Positions 1 to 8,371 of a DNA stretch of 35,743 nucleotides are shown here, in pieces. Positions within the stretch are counted from its first letter, which is position 1; the number at the start of each line of letters is the position of its first letter. The stretch is from an uncultured Blautia sp. (GTDB lineage Bacteria; Bacillota; Clostridia; Lachnospirales; Lachnospiraceae). A program made the translations under genes and the position numbers. Below the pieces are notes generated by a model. That model was not told the DNA's origin and ran no database searches. It saw nothing but the letters and a program-made list of their open reading frames with translations. The stretch covers positions 1 to 35,743 of the forward strand of contig CAKRVX010000012.1 of assembly GCA_934409175.1 (NCBI GenBank), in the 5' to 3' direction.

Positions 1-902
1 GAAAAACTCATCTCTCCATAGCACTTGCAAAAGCAATAAACGGTGAGATCATTTCTGCAGATTCCATGCAGGTCTACAAATATATGGATATTGGTTCAGC
101 CAAGATCCGCCCGGAAGAAATGCAGGGAGTGAAGCACTATCTGGTAGTTGAACTGCTGCCGGAGGAAGAATTTCATATTGTAAAGTTCCAGCAGATGGCA
201 AAAGCAGCCATGGAGGAGATTTATTCGAAAGGCAGAATTCCTATTCTGGTAGGCGGAACCGGCTTTTATATACAGGCCATTACCAGGGATATTGATTTCA
301 CCCAGGCAGAGCAGGAGGACGGCTATCGTCAGGAGCTGGAGCAGCTTGCTGCAGAGAAAGGAAATGAGTATCTTCACCAGATGCTACAGGAAGTAGATCC
401 TGTCAGTGCAACGGAAATCCATGCAAACAATGTGAAACGTGTGATACGTGCCCTGGAATTTTATCATCAGAATCATTCTCCGATCTCAGCCCACAATCAG
501 GAACAGAAAGAACACGAGACCCCATACAATCTGGCATATTTTGTCCTGAATGTTCCACGGGAACTTCTTTACAAACGAATCGATGACCGTATCGACGAAA
601 TGCTGGAAGCGGGACTTATTGAGGAAGTACAGAAATTAAAAGATATGGGATACCACAGAGAAATGGTTTCCATGCAGGGTCTTGGATATAAAGAAATCCT
701 TGCGTATCTGGATGGTGAATATCCGCTGGAAGAGGCAGTAAGAATCCTGAAAAGAGATACCAGACACTTTGCCAAACGCCAGCTCACCTGGTTCCGCAGA
801 GAGAAAGATACCATCTGGATGAACAAAGATGAATTCGATTATAACGAAGCCCTAATCCTTGAAAAGATGTTGGAAATCTGTAAGGATAGGAAGATTCTTT
901 AA
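1..902 (+). CDS. miaA: tRNA dimethylallyltransferase MiaA (5' truncated by window)
   Basis: MiaA transfers a dimethylallyl group to N6 of A37 in tRNAs that read codons starting with U, an anticodon-loop modification made in the cytoplasm. The reading frame is open to the left edge (codons start at base 3). It begins with KTH, the end of the P-loop GxxxxGKT, so only the first dozen or so residues are missing. Family signatures visible are ISADSMQVYKYMDIGSAK, VGGTGFYIQA and the C-terminal RDTRHFAKRQLTWFRR. The first internal Met (base 66) is not the real start because conserved sequence lies before it. The gene ends in TAA, and about 150 bases with a candidate promoter separate it from the next gene. 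Identification is secure; only the N-terminus is unseen. Confidence 0.97.
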   Translation, partial: KTHLSIALAKAINGEIISADSMQVYKYMDIGSAKIRPEEMQGVKHYLVVELLPEEEFHIVKFQQMAKAAMEEIYSKGRIPILVGGTGFYIQAITRDIDFTQAEQEDGYRQELEQLAAEKGNEYLHQMLQEVDPVSATEIHANNVKRVIRALEFYHQNHSPISAHNQEQKEHETPYNLAYFVLNVPRELLYKRIDDRIDEMLEAGLIEEVQKLKDMGYHREMVSMQGLGYKEILAYLDGEYPLEEAVRILKRDTRHFAKRQLTWFRREKDTIWMNKDEFDYNEALILEKMLEICKDRKIL

Positions 903-924
903 GAAAACTATATTTAATAGCCGA

Positions 925-956
925 TTTACAACTTACTTAAATCAGAAAGTTATAAT
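925..956 (+). promoter_or_regulatory. candidate sigma-A promoter for the PLP lyase gene
   Basis: A perfect -10 TATAAT lies at 951-956, with TTTACA at 925-930 as the best -35. The 20-base spacing is longer than the usual 17, so the -10 is the stronger part of this call. A short dyad GGATTC/GAATCC (974-979 and 987-992) follows in the leader. The 5' leader would be about 85 bases, ending in the GAGGA ribosome site before 1050. Confidence 0.4.
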
Positions 957-1049
957 AACACAAAACATATCCGGGATTCACCTGGAGAATCCATGATAGC
1001 AAATGATGGAACTAAAAATTAATAAAATAAACGAGGAATAAATAAAATT

Positions 1050-2327
1050 ATGAAAGAAATGTATGCACAGCTCGGAATCTCCTCAGAAGTTTATGATTTC
1101 GGTCATAAAATCGAGGAATCCTTAAAAGAAAGATTTGAGAAATTTGACAAAACCGCAGAATACAATCAGATGAAAGTCCTCCTTGCCCTGCAGAAGAACA
1201 AAGTAAGTGCAGAATGCTTTGGCAGTTCATCAGGCTATGGTTATGATGACATTGGCCGTGAAACCCTTGAGAAAGTTTACGCAGATACTTTCCACACAGA
1301 AGCATGCCTGGTACGTCCGCAGATCACATGCGGAACTCATGCGCTGGCAATTGCTTTATTCGGAAATCTCCGTCCGGGTGATGAGCTTCTGGCACCAGCC
1401 GGAAAGCCATATGATACTCTGGAAGAAGTCATCGGTATCCGTCCATCCAGGGGCTCTCTTGCAGAATATGGCGTAACTTACCGCCAGGTAGAACTTCTGA
1501 AAGATGGAACTTTCGACTATGACAGCATCCGTAAAGCAATCAATGAGAAAACCCGTCTCGTAGAGATTCAGCGTTCCAAAGGCTACCAGACCCGTCCATC
1601 ATTCTCTGTAAAGCAGATCGGTGAACTGATCGCTTTCGTTAAGAGCATCAAGCCGGATGTGATCTGCATGGTAGACAACTGCTATGGTGAGTTTGTAGAT
1701 ACGATCGAGCCAAGTGATGTAGGTGCAGACATGGTTGTCGGCTCTCTGATCAAGAACCCGGGCGGCGGACTTGCACCGATCGGCGGATATATCGCAGGTA
1801 CAAAGGAATGTGTAGAGAACGCTTCTTACAGAATGACCTGCCCTGGACTCGGAAGTGAAGTAGGTGCAACTCTTGGAGTAAACCGTTCATTCTTCCAGGG
1901 ATTTTTCCTTGCACCGATGGTTACCAAAGGAGCATTAAAAGGCGCAGTATTTGCAGCAAATATTTATGAGAAATTAGGATTTCCTGTAATCCCGAATTCT
2001 ACAGAGGATCGTCAGGATATCATTCAGGCAGTAAGCCTTGGCACACCGGAGGGTCTGATCGCTTTCTGTAAAGGAATCCAGGCAGCAGCACCGGTTGACA
2101 GTTACGTAGACCCGGAGCCATGGGACATGCCGGGATATGACAGCCAGGTAATCATGGCAGCAGGAGCATTTGTACAGGGATCTTCCATTGAGCTTTCCGC
2201 AGATGGCCCGATGAAAGAGCCGTATGCAGTATATTTCCAGGGCGGACTTACCTGGGAGCATGCAAAGCTTGGCGTACTGATGTCCTTGCAGAAAATGGTA
2301 GATAAGGGTCTTGTGACTTTAAATTAA
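1050..2327 (+). CDS. PLP-dependent methionine gamma-lyase / aluminium-resistance family protein
   Basis: This is a fold-type I PLP enzyme of the family annotated as methionine gamma-lyase-like or aluminium resistance protein (YnbB in Bacillus). It resembles cystathionine beta/gamma-lyases, but the true substrate of the family is poorly defined. At 425 residues it has the family's usual length. Visible motifs are FGSSSGYGYDD near residue 57, the cofactor-side RPQITCGTHALA, the aspartate in MVDNCYGEF, and the likely Schiff-base Lys235 in VGSLIKNPGGG. ATG 1050 has GAGGA upstream, somewhat distant at about 12 bases. Lying just downstream of miaA is common in Firmicutes. Only 25 bases separate it from the next flavoprotein gene, so the two may be co-transcribed. 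Family is secure; the reaction is inferred. Confidence 0.9.
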   Translation: MKEMYAQLGISSEVYDFGHKIEESLKERFEKFDKTAEYNQMKVLLALQKNKVSAECFGSSSGYGYDDIGRETLEKVYADTFHTEACLVRPQITCGTHALAIALFGNLRPGDELLAPAGKPYDTLEEVIGIRPSRGSLAEYGVTYRQVELLKDGTFDYDSIRKAINEKTRLVEIQRSKGYQTRPSFSVKQIGELIAFVKSIKPDVICMVDNCYGEFVDTIEPSDVGADMVVGSLIKNPGGGLAPIGGYIAGTKECVENASYRMTCPGLGSEVGATLGVNRSFFQGFFLAPMVTKGALKGAVFAANIYEKLGFPVIPNSTEDRQDIIQAVSLGTPEGLIAFCKGIQAAAPVDSYVDPEPWDMPGYDSQVIMAAGAFVQGSSIELSADGPMKEPYAVYFQGGLTWEHAKLGVLMSLQKMVDKGLVTLN

Positions 2328-2352
2328 CAGAGAGTCGAGTTGAGGGTGGATT

Positions 2353-3543
2353 ATGAAAAAAAGGCAGGTAGTAATCATAGGGGCTGGTGCTTCAGGACTC
2401 ATGGCGGCAATCATGGCAGCAAGGAACGGGGCAGCAGTTACCGTTTTGGAACAGAATGAAAAACCGGGAAAAAAAATTTGTGCTACAGGAAATGGCAAAT
2501 GTAATTTCTCTAATCTTGCAAGACCAGAAGATGCGTACAGAGGTGAGCATCCTGAGTTTGTTAATGATGTACTTGCAAGGTTTTCTGTTGAAAATACAAT
2601 TGAATTTTTCAGAGAAATCGGAATTTATCCATTATATAGAAATGACTATCTATATCCAAGGAGTAATCAGGCACAGAGTGTTGTGGATGTACTGTGTATG
2701 GAAGCTTCCAGTCTCGGTGTGAAAATAAAAACAAATGAGCAGGCTATAGCGATAGAAATTGTTCAGAATGGAAAAAAATTTCAGATACTGACTAAAGGAT
2801 GGCATTATGAAGCAGATGCTCTGATACTTGCCAGTGGTTCAAAGGCATCTTCAATTGCAGGTGCAGATGGAAGCGGATATGATTTTGCAAAACATCTGGG
2901 GCACCATATCGTACCTGTATATCCGGCTCTTACAGCTTTAAAATGCAAAGGTAATAATTATAAAGCATGGGCAGGAGTTCGAACAGAGGGCTGTATTTCA
3001 TTAATAATAGATGGAGAATTCTGTTGTAGAGAACAAGGTGAATTACAGTTGACGGAATATGGAATTTCTGGAATTCCGGTTTTTCAGTTAAGCAGATATG
3101 CAATTCGGGCAGTAAAAAATGGAAAAAAAGTGATTGTGAAAATTAATTTTCTTCCTGGATTTTCAGCTGAAGAAGTAAACGACCTTTTGCATCAGCGAAA
3201 AAAAGACTGTCCGTACAAAAATGAAAAAGAACTTTTGACAGGATTATTTCCGGAAAAATTGACAAAGGTACTGATTTCACAGAAAAATCTCATATCAGCT
3301 ATTACAGAATATACACTGGAGGTGACAGATGGATTATCATTCTCCCAGGCACAGGTGTGTTCAGGAGGCGTAGATACCTCAGAAATTGTAAATAAAACCA
3401 TGGAATCCAAGATCTGTCCCAATCTGTATATTACGGGAGAACTTCTGGATGTTGACGGGACCTGCGGCGGGTATAATCTTCAATGGGCGTGGAGCAGCGG
3501 AGCCGTAGCTGGAATCCATGCGGCAAAGGAGCATAAAATATGA
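2353..3543 (+). CDS. HI0933/YhiN-family FAD-dependent oxidoreductase
   Basis: A 396-residue flavoprotein of the HI0933/YhiN family, sometimes annotated as aminoacetone oxidase-like; BaiN of bile-acid-converting clostridia belongs to the same broad family. The N-terminal Rossmann motif IIGAGASGLMAA (from about residue 8) binds FAD. The family signature GKKICATGNGKCNFSN follows at about residues 38-53. The C-terminal FAD motif is GELLDVDGTCGGYNLQWAWSSG. No signal peptide is visible, so it should be cytoplasmic. Its stop overlaps the start of the next gene (ATGA at 3540), so the two flavoproteins are translationally coupled. The physiological substrate cannot be told from sequence. Confidence 0.9.
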   Translation: MKKRQVVIIGAGASGLMAAIMAARNGAAVTVLEQNEKPGKKICATGNGKCNFSNLARPEDAYRGEHPEFVNDVLARFSVENTIEFFREIGIYPLYRNDYLYPRSNQAQSVVDVLCMEASSLGVKIKTNEQAIAIEIVQNGKKFQILTKGWHYEADALILASGSKASSIAGADGSGYDFAKHLGHHIVPVYPALTALKCKGNNYKAWAGVRTEGCISLIIDGEFCCREQGELQLTEYGISGIPVFQLSRYAIRAVKNGKKVIVKINFLPGFSAEEVNDLLHQRKKDCPYKNEKELLTGLFPEKLTKVLISQKNLISAITEYTLEVTDGLSFSQAQVCSGGVDTSEIVNKTMESKICPNLYITGELLDVDGTCGGYNLQWAWSSGAVAGIHAAKEHKI

Positions 3544-5126
3544 TTCGAATTTCTCAGTTGAAACTTCCTGTAAATCACACCAGGGAACAACTTGAAAAAA
3601 AGATTGCAAAGACACTAAAAAATCCCGGATATTCTTTTTCTTATGAAATAAAAAAACAATCTCTGGATTGCAGACACAAAAATGACAAAATTTTTGTGTA
3701 TACTGTGGATGTAAAAATCAGGGATGAACAGAAAATCGCAAAAAGAGTTAACAATAACAATGTTATGGTAACCAAAGAAAAGATATATCAGTTTCCACAA
3801 CCAGGAAATATTCCATTAGTTCATCCACCAGTAATTATTGGCAGTGGTCCGGCCGGAATTTTCTGTGGCTGGTATCTTGCACGTGCCGGGTATTGTCCTT
3901 TAATTCTGGAAAGAGGAGAGGAAGCAGATAAACGTCAGAAAACAGTAGAAAAATTTTGGAAAAACGGTATTCTGGATCCAGATTCGAATGTACAGTTCGG
4001 AGAAGGCGGCGCAGGAACTTTTTCTGATGGAAAATTAAACACTCTTGTAAAAGATCCATATGGGCGTAATCATGAGGTACTGAAGCGCTTTGTAGAGGCT
4101 GGAGCACCTGAAGAAATCATATATCAACAGAAACCACACCTGGGAACAGATATTCTTGTTGGAATTGTTCAGAAAATGCGCAAAGACATCGAAAACATGG
4201 GCGGACATTTCCGATTCCGGTCAAAAGTGACTGATCTTATTTTTACAGACGGTGCTTTATCGGAAATAGAAATTAATGGGGAAGAAAAGATACCTGCAGA
4301 TGTATGTGTTCTGGCAGTTGGACATAGTGCAAGAGATACATTTGAAATGTTTCAGAAAAGAGGCATTTTCATGGAACCAAAGGCGTTTGCAGTGGGATTG
4401 CGTATTGAGCATCCGCAGTCTATGATTAATGAGGATCTTTACGGAGAAACGGAAAATAAACTTTTAGGAGCTGCCAGTTATAAGGTCACGCATAAATGTA
4501 CAAATGGCAGAGGAATATATTCTTTCTGTATGTGTCCAGGAGGATATGTGGTAAATGCATCTTCAGAGCCAGGCAGGCTTGCAGTAAATGGAATGAGTTA
4601 CCAGGCACGAGACTCCAGAAATGCCAACAGTGCCATGATCGTTACAGTATCTCCGGAGGATTTTCCAGAAAAAGGACCGCTTGGCGGAGTTGCATTCCAG
4701 AGAGAATTGGAGCGGAAAGCCTGGGAACTTGGAAATGGTAAGATTCCGATACAGCTTTTCGGGGATTTCTGTAAAAATCAGCCAAGTATTTCTTTTGGAG
4801 AAATCATGCCTTGTATGAAAGGGGAATATGTACTTACCAATGTTCGTTCTGCCCTGCCGGCTGCTGTAGGCGATTCCATAGAAGAGGGAATTCATTCTTT
4901 TGGAAAAAGAATATCTGGTTTTGACAGAGAAGATGCTCTTTTAAGTGGTGTGGAAAGTCGTACATCTTCTCCGGTACGTATTGTACGTGACAGTGAACTT
5001 CTTTCAAATATTGCGGGTATTTATCCTTGTGGTGAGGGTGCTGGATATGCAGGGGGGATTACCAGTGCTGCTATGGATGGTATAAAAATAGCAGAAACTA
5101 TTTCTAAAAAATACAGAAATTTTTAG
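3540..5126 (+). CDS. FAD-dependent dehydrogenase, COG2509-type
   Basis: A 528-residue flavoprotein of the uncharacterised FAD-dependent dehydrogenase family (COG2509-like). About 95 N-terminal residues form a separate domain rich in Lys and Asn. The dinucleotide-binding motif VIIGSGPAGIFCGWYLAR follows. Family motifs NVQFGEGGAGTFSDGKLNT and the C-terminal GEGAGYAGGITSAAMDGI contact the flavin. The start codon lies inside the stop of the upstream HI0933-type gene. The pair probably acts on related substrates or passes electrons to a common acceptor, but this is inference from overlap only. The gene ends just before the promoter of the radC operon, with no clear terminator between. Confidence 0.85.
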   Translation: MIRISQLKLPVNHTREQLEKKIAKTLKNPGYSFSYEIKKQSLDCRHKNDKIFVYTVDVKIRDEQKIAKRVNNNNVMVTKEKIYQFPQPGNIPLVHPPVIIGSGPAGIFCGWYLARAGYCPLILERGEEADKRQKTVEKFWKNGILDPDSNVQFGEGGAGTFSDGKLNTLVKDPYGRNHEVLKRFVEAGAPEEIIYQQKPHLGTDILVGIVQKMRKDIENMGGHFRFRSKVTDLIFTDGALSEIEINGEEKIPADVCVLAVGHSARDTFEMFQKRGIFMEPKAFAVGLRIEHPQSMINEDLYGETENKLLGAASYKVTHKCTNGRGIYSFCMCPGGYVVNASSEPGRLAVNGMSYQARDSRNANSAMIVTVSPEDFPEKGPLGGVAFQRELERKAWELGNGKIPIQLFGDFCKNQPSISFGEIMPCMKGEYVLTNVRSALPAAVGDSIEEGIHSFGKRISGFDREDALLSGVESRTSSPVRIVRDSELLSNIAGIYPCGEGAGYAGGITSAAMDGIKIAETISKKYRNF

Positions 5127-5133
5127 GGGAGAG

Positions 5134-5162
5134 TATACATCTTTTCCCTTTTATGCTAGAAT
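5134..5162 (+). promoter_or_regulatory. sigma-A promoter of the radC-mreBCD operon
   Basis: TATACA at 5134-5139 and TAGAAT at 5157-5162 are separated by exactly 17 bases. A TG one base before the -10 makes an extended -10. It lies directly after the stop of the flavoprotein gene and is the only good promoter seen before radC and mreB. Confidence 0.6.
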
Positions 5163-5178
5163 AAAAATTGCAATTTTT
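5163..5178. repeat. 16-base perfect palindrome over the predicted transcription start
   Basis: AAAAATTG at 5163-5170 is followed without a gap by its exact reverse complement CAATTTTT. It abuts the -10 element and should cover the transcription start of the radC-mre operon. That is a typical repressor-operator position. With no loop it is unlikely to act as an RNA hairpin. A-tract/T-tract palindromes can arise by chance in AT-rich DNA, so regulation is only a suggestion. Confidence 0.5.
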
Positions 5179-5213
5179 CCGGAAGTCGTCAGAGAGCGGG
5201 CGCAGACAGAATA

Positions 5214-5924
5214 ATGAAGGACATTATTAAAAATTTACCTGAGGATCAGCGCCCTTATGAAAAATGTTTTCATCAGGGTACGGGCGCTTTAAGTGACAGT
5301 GAACTGCTGGCAGTGATTCTGCGCAGCGGGACCAGAGAACAGAATTCTCTTTCACTGGCACAGACAGTTTTACGGCATATGGAAAATTCTTCTTATTCAG
5401 GGCTGATGGGGCTTTTGCATGTTTCGGCAGAAGATCTTATGAAAATACACGGGATCGGACAGGTAAAGGCAGTTCAGCTTAAATGTATCGGAGAATTGTC
5501 CAAAAGAATTGCTACAGCTGTAGCCAGACCTCAACTTGCGCTGAATAACCCGGGATCTATTGCTTCATATTACATGGAACAGCTCCGCCATGAAGAACAG
5601 GAGCTTGTAATCTGCATGATGTCAGACATTAAGGGCCATTTTCTGGGGGACAAAGTACTGACCAGAGGAACGGCTACAGGTTCACTGGTGACCCCAAGGG
5701 AAATTTATATAGAAGCTTTACGGCGGCATGCAGTCAGTCTGATACTTGTTCATAATCATCCAAGTGGGGATCCTGTTCCCAGTGAAGAAGATATGAAGAT
5801 CACATCGAGAATTTATCAGGCAGGAGAGATACTTGGCATACGTCTTCTGGATCATATTGTGATCGGAGATCACAGATACTGCAGTTTTGTAGAAAGCGGA
5901 TTATGGGAGACATGTACAGGATAA
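5214..5924 (+). CDS. radC: RadC-family JAB-domain protein
   Basis: RadC homologues carry a C-terminal JAB/MPN metalloprotease-like domain. Despite the name, a DNA-repair role is not well supported. This copy has 236 residues, close to the usual length. It begins with the UPF0758 N-terminal segment (LPEDQRPYEK, then GTGALSDSELLAVILRSGT) and a helix-hairpin-helix (IHGIGQVKAVQL). The JAMM metal site is complete: H180 and H182 in HNHPSGD, then S190 and D193. ATG 5214 is kept because the conserved N-terminus starts here, though no strong ribosome site is visible. It is the first gene of the mre operon, 9 bases before mreB, a very common arrangement in Firmicutes. Confidence 0.93.
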   Translation: MKDIIKNLPEDQRPYEKCFHQGTGALSDSELLAVILRSGTREQNSLSLAQTVLRHMENSSYSGLMGLLHVSAEDLMKIHGIGQVKAVQLKCIGELSKRIATAVARPQLALNNPGSIASYYMEQLRHEEQELVICMMSDIKGHFLGDKVLTRGTATGSLVTPREIYIEALRRHAVSLILVHNHPSGDPVPSEEDMKITSRIYQAGEILGIRLLDHIVIGDHRYCSFVESGLWETCTG

Positions 5925-5933
5925 AGGAGATAT

Positions 5934-6947
5934 ATGCTGTTTGAGAAAACATATGGAATAGATTTGGGAAGTAGTTCTGTAAAGGTCTATTCTTTTTTTA
6001 GAAATAAAAGTTATATGGAAAAAAATATGATTGCATCCAAAGGACGCAAGATTATCGCTATGGGCAATGAAGCCTATGAAATGTTTGAAAAATCACCATC
6101 GGATATTTCGGTTTGTTCGCCGATGGCGTTTGGTATGATTGCAAATCTGGAACTTCAGGAGATTGTATTATACAGTATGATTCGAAAAATTGATCATATC
6201 CTGGGGTTTGGATCTGTTATGTATTTTACAGTTCCATTGGATATGACCGCAGTGGAAAAACGTGCGTATTTTCATGTTGCAAATGGTCACTGGCTTCGGA
6301 AAAACAAGGTATTTATGGTAGAAGCACCAATTGCTGATGCGTTGGCAATGGGAGTTGATCTGGAGGATCCTGCCGGAAATATGGTAGTAAATATTGGAGC
6401 TCAAAGTACAGAATTTTCTATTTTTACAGGCGGTAAGATCATTATCAGTAAAAAGATTCCTATTGGAGGAAGGCAGATGAATGAAGCAATTTGTACAGAA
6501 ATACGAAAGCGCTATAATCTGCAGATAGGCACACGTACAGCTAAAAGACTGAAAATGGTCATGGGACGTCTCAGTGATCAAAGAAAGGGAGTTCGAAAGG
6601 TTGTTGGTATTGACAGTGTTTCCGGACTGCCCAGAGAAGAAATTATTTCTTCTTATGTGGTAAATGATGGAATTATGAATTGTATTAATGAAATCGGTCA
6701 GGAAATGAAAACTTTTCTGGAACGTATTCCTCCACAGATATCCTATCATATAGCGAAACAGGGAATTTATATAACAGGTGGAAGCACAAGACTTCCATAT
6801 ATAGATCAATATCTGGCGAGTTATACCGGTTTTACTTTTAATTTATCAGATCTTTATGAGAAATCTGCGGTTACCGGTCTTGAAAAAATCATCAGAAATA
6901 AAGAACTGCGTAAATGGGCAACACCAGTTACACAGAGAAAACTATAG
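5934..6947 (+). CDS. mreB: divergent MreB-like rod-shape actin homologue
   Basis: An actin-fold protein of 337 residues, the usual MreB length, located directly before mreC. In canonical MreB, membrane-associated filaments guide the elongation machinery. Phosphate-1 motif is DLGSSSVKVY near residue 10. The phosphate-2 motif reads NIGAQSTEF (N153) instead of DIGGGTTEV. The adenosine motif ITGGSTRLPYID is retained. The usual IEEP segment is VEAP (E130, A131). By eye the conserved second Glu and the phosphate-2 Asp are therefore replaced, so ATP hydrolysis may be reduced or lost. AAAGGAG six bases before ATG 5934 fixes the start. The position assigns it to the elongasome; a second, canonical MreB may exist elsewhere in the genome. 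Confidence 0.85.
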   Translation: MLFEKTYGIDLGSSSVKVYSFFRNKSYMEKNMIASKGRKIIAMGNEAYEMFEKSPSDISVCSPMAFGMIANLELQEIVLYSMIRKIDHILGFGSVMYFTVPLDMTAVEKRAYFHVANGHWLRKNKVFMVEAPIADALAMGVDLEDPAGNMVVNIGAQSTEFSIFTGGKIIISKKIPIGGRQMNEAICTEIRKRYNLQIGTRTAKRLKMVMGRLSDQRKGVRKVVGIDSVSGLPREEIISSYVVNDGIMNCINEIGQEMKTFLERIPPQISYHIAKQGIYITGGSTRLPYIDQYLASYTGFTFNLSDLYEKSAVTGLEKIIRNKELRKWATPVTQRKL

Positions 6948-6963
6948 TTTTTAGGGGTGTGTT

Positions 6964-7854
6964 ATGAAAAACCTGAAGAAGAAAGTACGTTTCAGAATAA
7001 ACTTAAAAAGTAAACATTTGCTTGCAATCATGACAATTTTCTGCATCAGCTGTATAGTGGCAACATTTGCTTCAGGAGTTACTACTGCTCCATTACAGGA
7101 TGCAGCGGGTATCCTCATTGTTCCCTTTGAGAACAGTATTAATAATATCAGTTCGATCTTTACGGGAATACAAAATAATATGAAGGATAAACAGGATATT
7201 CTGGCAGAAAATGAGAATCTGAAAGCGCAGATAGACAGTCTGACAGAACAAAATAATAAACTGATTCAGGACCAGACAGAACTGGTAAGACTACAGCAGA
7301 TGTATAATCTGGATCAGCAATATACTGAGTATCCTAAGGTTGCGGCGGAGATTATATCCAAAGACCCGGGAAACTGGTACGATACTTTTATGATTAATCG
7401 TGGATCGGCAGATGGAATCAGAGTAGATAATAATGTAATTGCCGGTAAGGGACTGGTAGGAATTGTCACAGAGGTTGGTACCCATTGGGCAACAGTGAGG
7501 TCTATCATTGATGACAGCAGTAATGTAAGCGCTATGACAGTAAGTACTCAGGATAATTGTGTGGTAGAAGGAGATCTGGAACTGATTGATGAAGGAAAAC
7601 TAAGTTTCAGTCAGTTATATGATCAGGATAATAAAGTTACTGTAGGAGAACGTATTGTTACTTCAAATATCAGTGAGAAGTATGTGGAAGGACTGTTTAT
7701 TGGTTATGTAAGTGATATTGAACAGGATAGTAACAATCTGACAAAAACAGGTACTATTGTTACACCAGTGGATTTTCAGCATCTTAAAGATGTTCTGGTC
7801 ATTACAGTGAATAAACAGGATTCTGTTGATGGAGGAGAACAGAATGAAAAGTAA
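6964..7854 (+). CDS. mreC: rod shape-determining protein MreC
   Basis: MreC is a bitopic membrane protein that links the MreB cytoskeleton to PBP2 outside the membrane. This 296-residue protein has one N-terminal membrane helix (about residues 19-40). A coiled coil follows at about residues 62-105 (repeated ILAENENLKAQIDSLTEQ-like heptads). The beta-rich MreC core comes next, with MINRGSADGIRVDNNV and GKGLVGIVTEVG. The AGGGGTG ribosome site sits before ATG 6964, 16 bases after mreB. The 3' end overlaps mreD by 11 bases, which implies coupled translation. Sequence and context agree fully. Confidence 0.93.
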   Translation: MKNLKKKVRFRINLKSKHLLAIMTIFCISCIVATFASGVTTAPLQDAAGILIVPFENSINNISSIFTGIQNNMKDKQDILAENENLKAQIDSLTEQNNKLIQDQTELVRLQQMYNLDQQYTEYPKVAAEIISKDPGNWYDTFMINRGSADGIRVDNNVIAGKGLVGIVTEVGTHWATVRSIIDDSSNVSAMTVSTQDNCVVEGDLELIDEGKLSFSQLYDQDNKVTVGERIVTSNISEKYVEGLFIGYVSDIEQDSNNLTKTGTIVTPVDFQHLKDVLVITVNKQDSVDGGEQNEK

Positions 7855-8371
7855 AATTACACTTTTTGTTACAATTCTTATCTGCTTTCTCCTTCAGTGT
7901 ACGGTAATGCATGTAATTTCAATTGGATCGATCACGCCTAATCTTATTCTTATCCTGTGCATTTCCATGGGATTAATGCGAGGGAGAAAAAGTGGGATGT
8001 GGACCGGCTTTTTCTGTGGATTTTTGGTTGATATGTTCTACGGATCTGTATTTGGCTTTTACGCTTTGATTTATATGTATATTGGTTTTTTAAGCGGATA
8101 TGCTCACAGGATCTGTTATGATGATGACTTGAAAGTACCGGTAATCCTTGCAGGCGTCGGAGATCTTCTTTATGGTCTGTCCGTTTATGCATTACAGTTT
8201 CTTTTAAGAGGAAGACTGGGACTTGGTACTTATCTGTACAGAATCATACTTCCTGAAATTTTTTATACGATAATTCTGACCCTGATCGTATACAGGGTAT
8301 TTCATTATATTAACTATCATCTGATGAATCCGTTAAAGAAAGAAAGTGAGTCTATTTGGGTACTAAAATAA
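7844..8371 (+). CDS. mreD: rod shape-determining protein MreD
   Basis: MreD is a small polytopic membrane partner of MreC. The 175-residue protein is almost wholly hydrophobic, with five or six predicted membrane helices. It carries the family pattern ITPNLILILCISMGLMRG and GFFCGFLVDMFYG. I chose ATG 7844 because GGAGGA at 7831-7836 lies seven bases upstream; the alternative in-frame TTG at 7826 and ATG at 7829 have no ribosome site. It overlaps mreC by 11 bases and the PBP2 gene by 16 bases. Confidence 0.9.
   Translation: MKSKITLFVTILICFLLQCTVMHVISIGSITPNLILILCISMGLMRGRKSGMWTGFFCGFLVDMFYGSVFGFYALIYMYIGFLSGYAHRICYDDDLKVPVILAGVGDLLYGLSVYALQFLLRGRLGLGTYLYRIILPEIFYTIILTLIVYRVFHYINYHLMNPLKKESESIWVLK

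Noticed and set aside
6168..6809. 213-codon open frame on the minus strand opposite mreB
   Set aside because: Its product is rich in Ser, Ile, Asn, His and Cys with no domain, and it lies wholly over a well-supported gene.
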